Shown: one piece after another, positions 8,220 through 16,428 of the stretch
Numbering within the stretch: the stretch's first letter is position 1
Layout of the letters: each line of letters begins with the position of its first letter
Assembly: GCA_049421205.1 (NCBI GenBank)
Contig: JBMSMQ010000002.1
Location: 69,501-133,500 of the forward strand
Reading direction: 5' to 3'
Length of the DNA: 64,000 bases
From: JAFMIT01 sp049421205
GTDB lineage: Bacteria; Actinomycetota; Actinomycetes; S36-B12; UBA5976
The notes under the pieces: model-generated
Databases searched by the model: none
Seen by the model: only the letters and a program-made list of their open reading frames with translations
What the model was told of the DNA's origin: nothing
Position numbers and translations under genes: made by a program

Positions 8220-9319
8220 TACTCATTTCTTTCATTGTCACCCTGATTTCACTTGGACTATTTCTCAACACGACCAGAAACGTTCTACTATTGAGAAAGA
8301 AATTCCCTAAAGCCCACCAACCAAGAGTCTCTGTGCTCATCCCAGCAAGAAATGAATCAGAGTCAATACCCCAACTCGTTGCAAGTTTAAAACTACAGGA
8401 CTACCCCGATTTTCATATTGTAATTCTTGACGATGATTCAAGTGACAACACCTTTGCAATCGCGAGTGACCTCACCTCGGGCGATTCACGGTTTCTCGTA
8501 CTTCAGGGTGAAAAAGAAATTCCTCAAGGATGGCTTGGTAAACAATGGGCTTGTCATCAACTTTCTATGAAGGCCGATGGTGAAGTTCTCTGCTTCATTG
8601 ATGCAGATGTGACCTTATCTCCTGCTGCACTATCAGCGTCAATCAATCAAATGTTTGGGCTAAACGTTGACCTCATTTGTCCATACCCTCAACAACGAAC
8701 ATACACATTCTTCGCGCAAATAGTTCAGCCACTGTTGCAATGGTCCTGGATGGCAACCCTTCCCCTTGATCTTGCTATGAAAAGTCCTCGCCCATCCCTT
8801 AGTGCAGGTAACGGACAGCTCTTACTAGTGAAACGCGATGTTTATACGACAATCGGTGGGCATGAATCGGTGAAGTCTGAAATTCTTGAAGATATCGAAC
8901 TTGTGAAGGAGGTAAAGCGCTCAGGTGGCAAAGGTGGGGTTTGGGACGGAAGCAAGATTGCAACTTGCTCGATGTATAAAACAAATGCTGAACTGTTTAA
9001 CGGATATGCAAAGTCACTATGGAAAGCATTTGGTTCAATCTTCGGAGGAGTTGCAATCTCGCTTTTTCTGCTGACACTCTTCTTGCAACCTCTATTTTTT
9101 CTCTCCGCATCAGACATAAAAATCCAGGTCTTATCGCTCCTATCAATTGGCCTCGTTCTACTCAGTCGGATCTTGGTTCATCGTCAGTTTCAATATCCAA
9201 TTTCAACATCACTTTTATACCCTTTTTCCGTTATGGCATTCTTCGCTCTGATGATGGTCTCCATCACAAAGAAACAACGAGGAACTATCACTTGGAAAGC
9301 GAGAGCGTTACATGGCTAA
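8216..9319 (+). CDS. cruC: Family 2 glycosyltransferase, CruC-like carotenoid glycosyltransferase
   Basis: About 367 residues. The start is ATG at 8216, overlapping the cruF stop. An N-terminal membrane helix (about 1-20) is followed by a GT-A catalytic domain: SVLIPARNES, ILDDDSSDNT, and CFIDADVTLSP as the DxD-type metal site. The acceptor block SAGNGQLLLVKRDVY and EDIELVKEVKRSGGK follow, and two or three membrane helices close the C-terminus. This architecture is that of CruC, which glycosylates the 1-hydroxyl made by CruF. The sugar donor cannot be told. Confidence 0.8.
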   Translation: MILISFIVTLISLGLFLNTTRNVLLLRKKFPKAHQPRVSVLIPARNESESIPQLVASLKLQDYPDFHIVILDDDSSDNTFAIASDLTSGDSRFLVLQGEKEIPQGWLGKQWACHQLSMKADGEVLCFIDADVTLSPAALSASINQMFGLNVDLICPYPQQRTYTFFAQIVQPLLQWSWMATLPLDLAMKSPRPSLSAGNGQLLLVKRDVYTTIGGHESVKSEILEDIELVKEVKRSGGKGGVWDGSKIATCSMYKTNAELFNGYAKSLWKAFGSIFGGVAISLFLLTLFLQPLFFLSASDIKIQVLSLLSIGLVLLSRILVHRQFQYPISTSLLYPFSVMAFFALMMVSITKKQRGTITWKARALHG

Positions 9320-10787
9320 AGCAATCGTTATAGGTTCTGGTGTTGGAGGTCTATCAGTAGCACTTCGACTTCGTAATCTTGGCTATGACGTTGAGGTTGT
9401 AGAAAAATCTGAAAGCTATGGTGGAAAGTTACGGCAGTTCGAAAAAGATGGATTTAAATTTGATCTTGGACCAAACCTCTTCACCTTACCTGCGGTCTAT
9501 CGAGATTTGTTTCTCAAGACAGGCAAAGCCCTTGAAGATGAAATTGACTTGATTGCTCTGGATACAGCATTCAGATATCAATTCTCGGATGGCTCAACGC
9601 TGAAACTGCCAGGAAACTCACCTAAGAGAATCAGTAACGCCATATCTGAACAAATCTCACCTCGCGCAGGAGAAGAGTGGCTTCAGTTCATCACCCGTGC
9701 CGGTGACATGTGGCAGATCACACGAAGCCGTGTTCTTGAGCAACCCGTTACAACGCTTCGGGATTTTGGGAAAATCACACTTCGCGATATTCAAACAATC
9801 GCCCCGTGGAAAAGCCTTCGAAAATTAGCTCGTTCATATTTCACTGACCCTCGTCTTATTCATCTTGTCGACAGATATGCAACATATACCGGAAGTGACT
9901 CCAGGAGACTACCTGCAGCATTTGCAACAATCCCTTATGTCGAACAGGAATTTGGAGCCTTTCATATAAAGGGTGGGATAACTGCACTTGCAGATGCACT
10001 TCATAAACGCTGCATTGAACGAGGTATAGCATTTCACTTTGAAACTGAAGTTTTTCAACTTGCAATATCTGCTGGCAAGGCCACAGGGGTTGAAACTTCA
10101 TCTGGATTTCTACCTGCGGATTTGGTAATCGTCAATGCGGATGCACGAGTTTTTTACGAAAAATTGATTCGGCCCGAAACAAAAAAAGAGAGGTTGAAAC
10201 AACAGACGCCTTCCCTGAGTGGATTTATTCTCTGCCTTGCTGTGGATGGAATCACTCCAGATTTGGAACATCACAATGTGTGGCTCACGGATAACTACGA
10301 TAAAGAGTTTGATGAAATATTTAAATCTCCAATACCTCTCACAGATCCCACGATTTACGCCTGCGTTCCACGGGATGACACAATGTCCCCAGAAGGTTCT
10401 GAGGCCTGGTTCATTTTGATTAACGCACCAGTACATAACCCTGAAAGCAGCGTGGACTGGGATGAAGCAGGACTTCCGGATTCATATGCTGATTTCGTTT
10501 TGGATCTACTTGCAAAACGGGGAACTGACATTCGCAATCGCGTTCGCTGGCGAGAAATCATTACACCCGCAGATATGGAAAGAGATGTTAGTGCCCCAGG
10601 AGGTGCCATCTATTCAACTGCATCTCACGGAATGATGACGACCTTTCGTCGTACGAAAAATACAACACCATTCCCGAATGTCTATTTGGTTGGAGGCTCC
10701 ACCCATCCCGGTGGTGGACTTCCGCTAGTGGCAATGAGTGCAGATATAGTTGCAAACCTTATAAAGTCTGAGCATCAGAGTAATTGA
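9312..10787 (+). CDS. crtD: Carotenoid desaturase of the CrtI/CrtD family, probable 1-hydroxycarotenoid 3,4-desaturase
   Basis: A 491-residue FAD-dependent desaturase. It has an N-terminal dinucleotide motif (IVIGSGVGGLSVALRLRNLG, 5-24), the GGKLRQFEKDGFKFDLGP block, and the C-terminal family signature GGSTHPGGGLPLVAMSA. It is one of two CrtI-type enzymes in the cluster. Its place directly after cruF and cruC suggests the CrtD role, introducing the 3,4 double bond after hydration. CrtI and CrtD are hard to separate by motif, so this is inferred from position. The start overlaps cruC by 8 nt. The 3' end overlaps the opposite-strand CDP-alcohol gene by 13 nt. Confidence 0.8.
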   Translation: MAKAIVIGSGVGGLSVALRLRNLGYDVEVVEKSESYGGKLRQFEKDGFKFDLGPNLFTLPAVYRDLFLKTGKALEDEIDLIALDTAFRYQFSDGSTLKLPGNSPKRISNAISEQISPRAGEEWLQFITRAGDMWQITRSRVLEQPVTTLRDFGKITLRDIQTIAPWKSLRKLARSYFTDPRLIHLVDRYATYTGSDSRRLPAAFATIPYVEQEFGAFHIKGGITALADALHKRCIERGIAFHFETEVFQLAISAGKATGVETSSGFLPADLVIVNADARVFYEKLIRPETKKERLKQQTPSLSGFILCLAVDGITPDLEHHNVWLTDNYDKEFDEIFKSPIPLTDPTIYACVPRDDTMSPEGSEAWFILINAPVHNPESSVDWDEAGLPDSYADFVLDLLAKRGTDIRNRVRWREIITPADMERDVSAPGGAIYSTASHGMMTTFRRTKNTTPFPNVYLVGGSTHPGGGLPLVAMSADIVANLIKSEHQSN

Positions 10788-11476
10788 CTTTTTGCATCCT
10801 GAAATTGTTGATACAGTCCAGTTGCACTCAGAATCATGACAATTGCACTCATTCCATACAGCAGTAGCGAATCAACAGTTGGAAGTAGAAAAGCTGAAAC
10901 AACAAAAAAGGTAATGACAAGTACTCGTGTCGGCCTTTCCCAGACAGTAACTTTTACTTTCACTATCGCTCTACTTCTTGCATATTCAAGCAACAAAGTT
11001 GCTGTGAGACTCAACAGTAAAGCAGTGGTGATCCATAAGGAATATCCCTCGTCATAGAGCACCCAACTGATTCCAATATAGAGAAATGATTCTTGAATAC
11101 GATCATTGACGCTATCGAGGACTGCGCCGAATTTACTGGCTCTTCTTTGCAGTATTGCTAAGGCTCCATCTACCCCATCTAAAAGTAAGCCTATAAATCC
11201 CACTAGAGCGAGTGCTAACAAATTCTTGTTTATGAGGAAATATCCTGAACTCACGATAAATGTGATGCCGCTCAACAGCGTGAAGCTATTTGGAGTTAGA
11301 CGAAGTCGATTGAGCAGTCGCGACACGAAAAATATGCAAGTAAGGTAGCCTCGAATCCAGACATTCGACGTCGGATTCACCCCGGAATGGAGTTCCTGCC
11401 ACGATTCCAGATACTCCTGTTTTTCGGCACTCATATGATTGAGTGTATTGGGTGCCAAAATGCTTTGCTGCCTCAT
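10775..11476 (-). CDS. CDP-alcohol phosphotransferase family membrane protein
   Basis: A 233-residue membrane protein with five or six helices. The catalytic block is LLDGVDGALAILQRRASKFGAVLDSVND (written here in parts: DGVDGALA, then GAVLD and SVND). All four metal-binding aspartates are present (about D100, D103, D121, D125). The usual arginine of the DGxxAR motif is isoleucine (I108). Such enzymes move a phospho-alcohol from a CDP-activated donor to an alcohol acceptor in phospholipid synthesis. It sits alone on the minus strand, splitting the carotenoid cluster. A shorter start at 11434 is possible. Substrate unknown. Confidence 0.8.
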   Translation of the reverse strand: MRQQSILAPNTLNHMSAEKQEYLESWQELHSGVNPTSNVWIRGYLTCIFFVSRLLNRLRLTPNSFTLLSGITFIVSSGYFLINKNLLALALVGFIGLLLDGVDGALAILQRRASKFGAVLDSVNDRIQESFLYIGISWVLYDEGYSLWITTALLLSLTATLLLEYARSRAIVKVKVTVWERPTRVLVITFFVVSAFLLPTVDSLLLYGMSAIVMILSATGLYQQFQDAKSQLL

Positions 11477-11480
11477 TCAC

Positions 11481-11494
11481 GATAATTTGACCCT
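11481..11494 (+). promoter_or_regulatory. Probable -10 element for near-leaderless crtE transcript
   Basis: The hexamer GATAAT at 11481-11486 differs by one base from TATAAT and ends 8 nt before the crtE ATG. Transcription would start at or next to the ATG, which fits leaderless mRNAs common in actinobacteria. No good -35 is seen. Only 18 bp separate the two divergent start codons here. Confidence 0.45.
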
Positions 11495-12541
11495 ATGACC
11501 TCACCCCTTGAAAGTGTGCGACTCGACATAAATCGTGAGATTGAGATTATGCTTGAACAACAACGGCCGCTACTTCTCGAGATAAGTCCAGCACTTGGCC
11601 CAATGTTCTCTCAAGTGGAAAATCTACTTCAAGGTGGCAAGCGGCTCAGACCACTGTTTGGCTACTGCGGTATGAGAGTTGCCGGCGGTGAATGGAGCGT
11701 CTTGAATGCCAAAGCACTGACTTCACTTGAATTCTTACAAGCCTGTGCACTTATTCATGACGATGTGATGGACGATTCCAAGATGCGAAGAGGAAATCTG
11801 GCAGTTCACGAATACTTCAAGGAAATGCATTCAACGCAATCTTTACGGGGTAATGCATACTTGTATGGGATTGGTTCAGCTATTTTGCTCGGTGATTTGT
11901 GTCTCTCCTGGGCTGATGAGTTACTTATGAAAGCCACGGATTTTTCGAGTGACGTAAAGGAACTTTGGGATATCACACGCACTGAACTTATGGCAGGACA
12001 ATATCTAGATTTGTTCGCTCAAAGTTCGTTAGAACCGGATACCGCGCTAATTGATTCTGTCATTACATACAAGTCAGCCAAATATTCTGTTGAACGTCCT
12101 ATGCATCTAGGAGCTGCGCTTGTTCGTCGCGATCTGATGCTCGAGCAAACCTTAAGTGCGTACGCAATTCCTCTTGGAAAGGCCTTCCAGCTTCGAGATG
12201 ATGTTTTGGGTGTATTTGGCGATGAAATCGAAACTGGGAAACCATCAGGCGATGACATACGTGAGGGCAAATACACAATGTTGATTTCGCTCGCATTGGC
12301 CAATTCCAGTGAAACTGAGTCTGAAAAACTTAAATCACTACTTGGTAAGCAGGCACTCACTGAGTCTGATATTGCGGTCGCACGAGAATTACTTCAACAA
12401 CGTGCACTTCCAGAAGTTGAAGCACACGTCGAAAAACTCACGATAGAGGCTCAAAACATTGTTGATACACTTGAAACAGATACTGAAACAAAAGAACTCA
12501 TGGGGCAACTCATCGTTATGGCTACCGCCAGAAAGCAGTGA
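11495..12541 (+). CDS. crtE: Geranylgeranyl diphosphate synthase (polyprenyl synthetase)
   Basis: A 348-residue all-alpha prenyltransferase that would make the C20 diphosphate used by CrtB. The first aspartate-rich motif is ALIHDDVMDDSKMRRG (DDxxD at 89-93). The second region is FQLRDDVLGVFGDEI (about 231-245). The GGKRLRP block at 48-54 binds the diphosphate of isopentenyl diphosphate. It starts the right arm of the carotenoid cluster, with crtI 3 nt downstream. Chain length (C15, C20 or longer) cannot be fixed by eye, but the context makes GGPP the likely product. Confidence 0.9.
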   Translation: MTSPLESVRLDINREIEIMLEQQRPLLLEISPALGPMFSQVENLLQGGKRLRPLFGYCGMRVAGGEWSVLNAKALTSLEFLQACALIHDDVMDDSKMRRGNLAVHEYFKEMHSTQSLRGNAYLYGIGSAILLGDLCLSWADELLMKATDFSSDVKELWDITRTELMAGQYLDLFAQSSLEPDTALIDSVITYKSAKYSVERPMHLGAALVRRDLMLEQTLSAYAIPLGKAFQLRDDVLGVFGDEIETGKPSGDDIREGKYTMLISLALANSSETESEKLKSLLGKQALTESDIAVARELLQQRALPEVEAHVEKLTIEAQNIVDTLETDTETKELMGQLIVMATARKQ

Positions 12542-12544
12542 AGT

Positions 12545-14044
12545 ATGCGAACTATCAAGAAGAACGCGGAGAAAGTCGTCGTCGTAGGTGCCGGACTTGC
12601 AGGGCTCTCGGCAGCAATGAGGCTCCGGGGTAAAGGGCTTGATGTCACTGTTCTTGAACGTGAATCCGTTGCAGGCGGCCGTGCTGGACTTATCGAAGAT
12701 CAGGGATTCAAGTTTGATACGGGACCGACGGTTCTGACGATGCCAGATTTGATTGCTGATGCCTTTGATTGCCTTGGCGAGAATATGGCGGATTGGTTGA
12801 CCCTCAAAGAGGTTAGCCCGCTTTATCGAACGTTTTTCCCAGATGGATCACAACTTGATGTTCACTCCGACACTGAAAAAATGGCAGCAGAAATTGAAAA
12901 TGTCATTTCACGAGCTGAAGCTGATGGATATCGACGTTACGTTGACTTTGTAGCAGAACTCTACCGACTAGAAATTCGTGACTTTATTGACAGAAACATT
13001 GATACGCCAATCGATTTATTAAATCCAAACTTCATTCGACTTCTCTCAATTGGAGGCTTTCGTAGGCTTGCGCCAAAAGTTTCCGAATACTTGAAGGATC
13101 CGCGAACTCAACGAATTTATTCATTCCAGGCTATGTATGCCGGGTTATCACCGTATGAAGCACTGGCCATATATGCAGTCATCGCATATATGGACTCTGT
13201 TGCCGGAGTTTATTTTCCTGAAGGTGGCATGCATGCAGTACCGAGGGCGATGGCGGCAGCGCTAGAAAAGCATGGTGTGAAAATCCACTACAACACTGAA
13301 GTAAGTCATATTGAACATAACGGCAGTGAAGCGAAGGCTGCGATAACGTCAACAGGAGAACGTTACGAGGCTGATGCATTTGTATTGAATCCCGATTTGC
13401 CTGTGGCCTATCGAGATTTACTAGGAATTGAACCCTGGCAAGTGAAGCGACTCAAGTACTCACCTTCATGCTTTTTGATGTTGCTTGGTAGCAATCAACA
13501 CTATAGTCAAATTGCTCATCACAATATTCATTTTGGTAAGAGTTGGTCCGGTGTATTCGATGACCTCATCAAGAAAAAGACGCTTATGACCGATCCATCA
13601 ATTCTTGTTACAAATCCAACCCGATCAGATCCCTCTCTCGCTCCATCCGGCAAGGACATTTATTACATACTTTTCCCAACCCCAAATCTTGACAGCGACA
13701 TAGACTGGAAATCAGAAACAAGCCGGTACAGAGATGAAGTGCTTAAAACTCTTGAAGAACGCGGCTACAAGAATTTAACAGACAGTATTGAGATTGAACA
13801 TATCACTACCCCACTCGAGTGGGAGCAGAGAGGAATGGAGCGAGGAGCACCGTTTGCTGCTGCTCACACATTCTTACAAACTGGTCCATTTAGACCGGGC
13901 AATCTGTGGGGTGAGAATGTTGTCTTCACGGGATCTGGAACACAACCTGGAGTTGGAGTCCCGATGGTTCTCATATCAGGACGCTTGGCTGCTGAGCGAA
14001 TCCTTGGAAAAGACGCAACGTATGTATCGCGTGCTTGGCGCTAA
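12545..14044 (+). CDS. crtI: Phytoene desaturase CrtI
   Basis: A 499-residue FAD-dependent desaturase converting phytoene to lycopene (or neurosporene). It has the dinucleotide motif VVVGAGLAGLSAAMRLRGKG (12-31), the GGRAGLIEDQGFKFDTGP block (about 44-61) and the C-terminal signature GSGTQPGVGVPMVLISG. Its position between crtE and crtB marks it as the main phytoene desaturase, as opposed to the crtD-like gene at 9312. It overlaps the next gene by 23 nt in another frame, so the two are likely coupled. Confidence 0.9.
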   Translation: MRTIKKNAEKVVVVGAGLAGLSAAMRLRGKGLDVTVLERESVAGGRAGLIEDQGFKFDTGPTVLTMPDLIADAFDCLGENMADWLTLKEVSPLYRTFFPDGSQLDVHSDTEKMAAEIENVISRAEADGYRRYVDFVAELYRLEIRDFIDRNIDTPIDLLNPNFIRLLSIGGFRRLAPKVSEYLKDPRTQRIYSFQAMYAGLSPYEALAIYAVIAYMDSVAGVYFPEGGMHAVPRAMAAALEKHGVKIHYNTEVSHIEHNGSEAKAAITSTGERYEADAFVLNPDLPVAYRDLLGIEPWQVKRLKYSPSCFLMLLGSNQHYSQIAHHNIHFGKSWSGVFDDLIKKKTLMTDPSILVTNPTRSDPSLAPSGKDIYYILFPTPNLDSDIDWKSETSRYRDEVLKTLEERGYKNLTDSIEIEHITTPLEWEQRGMERGAPFAAAHTFLQTGPFRPGNLWGENVVFTGSGTQPGVGVPMVLISGRLAAERILGKDATYVSRAWR

Positions 14045-15479
14045 TCCGCATATCAAGCACTATGCATATACACTTCTAGGTGCAATTCTTCTCGGTTACG
14101 CAGCTCTCGCCTTGGGTTGGTTACCTCCGCTTTTTGATACATCAGTCAATACTCTTTTGAACTTTGCACGAGGAACTGACGTGGGGATACTTCTGGGAAG
14201 AATTGCTATTGTAATTGCGACAGGAATCATCATAAGCCAATGGCTTGTCTTGGGCTCAAACATTCGCAAAGGAATCGACAATTCACATCTGCAATGGCGA
14301 CTTTTCTGGATATGGACTCTGCCACTTGTCTTTGCACCAGCGATTTTTTCAAGAGATGTGTATTCTTATATAGCCCAGGGAAGACTGGTTCTCGCAGGGC
14401 TTAACCCCTATGTTGATGGGGTATCGGTAGTGCCAGGGTGGTTTCACCTTGGTGTTGATCCTTTATGGGCAACCACACCAACTCCATACGGTCAACTTTG
14501 GGTTTTGATTGAAGCAGGTGTTACTTCACTTACACCAGACTCTCCTTACTGGTCGATGGTTCTCTTCCGAGTACTTTCAATCCTTGCAGTGGTTTCGATG
14601 GCGATAGGTATTTTGAAATTAGCGCATCACTTTCAGGTATCGTCATCACTTGCACTTTGGTTATCACTCACAAATCCTCTTACTCTTTTTCATCTCATTG
14701 GCGCAGCTCATAATGACAGCTTTATGCTTGCTTTACTTATCTGGGCTTTTTACTTTTCTACAAAATCTAACCGAAGTTTTGCCGTACTTCTCGTTATCTG
14801 TGCGGGACTTATCAAGCCAATTGCATTACTTGCTTTGGTTGTTGTTGTGCTCGGGCCAGACTTATCACTGAAGCAGAAATTCACTCGTTGGTTGTTAGCC
14901 ATAAGCGCGGCTATCGCTTTGCTTAGTTTCATTGGGGTCGCCTCATCATTTGGTCTCGAATGGATTCGAGCCCTCTCGGCGCCTGGAGAAGTGCTGACGC
15001 TCCTCTCTCCTAGTAGCACATTTGGATACCTACTTGGACTTCTCACTGAAACATTCTCAATAGCAAGCATTGACGTTGTACTCTCAATCGTTCGAATTGC
15101 TATTTTTGGAGCAGCACTTGTTGGTATAGCTATTTACCTCGTCCAAACTCGTGCCCAAAATATCGTACGGGTGGGCGCATATACCTTTGCCATCGTGGTG
15201 ATTGCATCCCCAGTACTTCAACCTTGGTATGTTTTGTGGGTATTACTATTGATTTCCCCGATTGGAATAAGGAGTGTCTTGCATCTCAGACTTGCGGTGT
15301 TTACCACGATTTTTCTCGTGGCGTATTCAACTATCGAAGTCGAGGTTGCTCGTGATTTCAACTTAAGTTTTGGAGATTTTGTCTCTGTACTAGCAGTTTT
15401 CCTGGTAATGCTTCTTACCTTCATTACAAGTAAGCGAGTTCGAGATCTCGTTTCAGATATTGGTGCAGGTGACCGATGA
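14022..15479 (+). CDS. GT-C membrane glycosyltransferase, MptB/alpha-1,6-mannosyltransferase-like
   Basis: About 485 residues with some 12 membrane helices. The start ATG at 14022 lies inside crtI. The first extracytoplasmic loop holds FSRDVYSYIAQG, GLNPYVDGV and TTPTPYGQLWVL, the pattern of polyprenyl-phosphomannose-dependent mannosyltransferases of the MptA/MptB type. Those build lipomannan or lipoarabinomannan cores outside the membrane. Here the gene is locked between crtI and crtB (23-nt overlap and ATGA overlap). It may therefore glycosylate the carotenoid or a carotenoid-associated lipid; this role is inference. Confidence 0.75.
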   Translation: MYRVLGANPHIKHYAYTLLGAILLGYAALALGWLPPLFDTSVNTLLNFARGTDVGILLGRIAIVIATGIIISQWLVLGSNIRKGIDNSHLQWRLFWIWTLPLVFAPAIFSRDVYSYIAQGRLVLAGLNPYVDGVSVVPGWFHLGVDPLWATTPTPYGQLWVLIEAGVTSLTPDSPYWSMVLFRVLSILAVVSMAIGILKLAHHFQVSSSLALWLSLTNPLTLFHLIGAAHNDSFMLALLIWAFYFSTKSNRSFAVLLVICAGLIKPIALLALVVVVLGPDLSLKQKFTRWLLAISAAIALLSFIGVASSFGLEWIRALSAPGEVLTLLSPSSTFGYLLGLLTETFSIASIDVVLSIVRIAIFGAALVGIAIYLVQTRAQNIVRVGAYTFAIVVIASPVLQPWYVLWVLLLISPIGIRSVLHLRLAVFTTIFLVAYSTIEVEVARDFNLSFGDFVSVLAVFLVMLLTFITSKRVRDLVSDIGAGDR

Positions 15480-16378
15480 GCAGATCCGAACTAAAAGCGG
15501 CTGGAATTTATGACCCAGATCTTCAAAAATCGTATGAACTGTGCAAGAAACTCAACCGTCAACACGGGAAAACCTACTACCTAGCAACGCTCCTCTTGCC
15601 CCCTGCAAAGAGACCGTATGTGCACGCTTTGTATGGATTTGCACGTTATGCGGACGAGATAGTTGACAACCTTGCTTCGACTTTATCTCCAGAAGAGAAA
15701 GCCACATGGCTCGACGAATGGAGCGCCCAGTTCTTTCGAGAACTTGAAACAGGTCAGTCTTCCGATCCAATTACGCGAGCGACCATAGACACCATCAATC
15801 GCTGGAATATCCCAATTGAACACTTTCACGCCTTCATACACTCAATGAAAATGGATTTGACTATTACTCGCTACAACACTTATGAGGATTTGTATGAGTA
15901 CGTCTACGGTTCGGCTGCAGTGATTGGCCTACAAATGGTGCCGATTCTTGAGCCAAGAGATCAACGAGCCTACGACTATGCCCAACAACTCGGTATTGCC
16001 TTTCAATTAGCAAACTTCATCCGAGATGTCGGTGAAGACCTAGAACGAGGTCGTGTTTATTTACCAATGGAAGAACTTAAACACTTCGGAGTTACAGAAG
16101 AAATGCTTGCTAATCGAAAAGTAACCCCCGAGATAAAAGCAGCGCTCGCCTTTCAGATAGCCAGAGTGAAAAGACTTGAACAGGAATCGCGAGCAGGAAT
16201 AGCACTTTTGCACCCAACGAGTCGGCCTTGCATTGAAGCAGCACGAATCTTGTATTGCGCAATTGTGGACGAGGTAAGCCGAAATGACTTTGACGTATTT
16301 ACTAAGCGTGCAAAGGTTTCTCTTTCCAAGAGACTCAGAGTTGCGTTTCGCGCCCGGCTTCAACTTCAGAGGGCATAA
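15476..16378 (+). CDS. crtB: Phytoene synthase CrtB
   Basis: A 300-residue squalene/phytoene synthase joining two GGPP molecules into phytoene. The two metal-binding motifs are present: YADEIVDNL (DxxxD at 60-64) and NFIRDVGEDLERGRVYLP (D185 and D189). The LYGFARYAD and YVYGSAAVIGLQM family blocks are also clear. It starts in the stop of the GT-C gene (ATGA) and is the last gene of the cluster, followed by a strong hairpin terminator. Confidence 0.92.
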   Translation: MSRSELKAAGIYDPDLQKSYELCKKLNRQHGKTYYLATLLLPPAKRPYVHALYGFARYADEIVDNLASTLSPEEKATWLDEWSAQFFRELETGQSSDPITRATIDTINRWNIPIEHFHAFIHSMKMDLTITRYNTYEDLYEYVYGSAAVIGLQMVPILEPRDQRAYDYAQQLGIAFQLANFIRDVGEDLERGRVYLPMEELKHFGVTEEMLANRKVTPEIKAALAFQIARVKRLEQESRAGIALLHPTSRPCIEAARILYCAIVDEVSRNDFDVFTKRAKVSLSKRLRVAFRARLQLQRA

Positions 16379-16415
16379 AAACGTTGAAGGGGTGAAGCAA
16401 CTGCTTCACCCCTTC
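16377..16415 (-). terminator. Hairpin terminator between crtB and nrdJ
   Basis: A perfect 14-bp inverted repeat: GAAGGGGTGAAGCA (16386-16399) and TGCTTCACCCCTTC (16402-16415), with a minimal loop. On the minus strand it is followed by AACG and five T (16381-16377), a standard intrinsic terminator for nrdJ. On the plus strand there is no T-run, but the hairpin could still end or protect crtB transcripts. Confidence 0.85.
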
Positions 16416-16428
16416 GCTCGTTGAGTTA

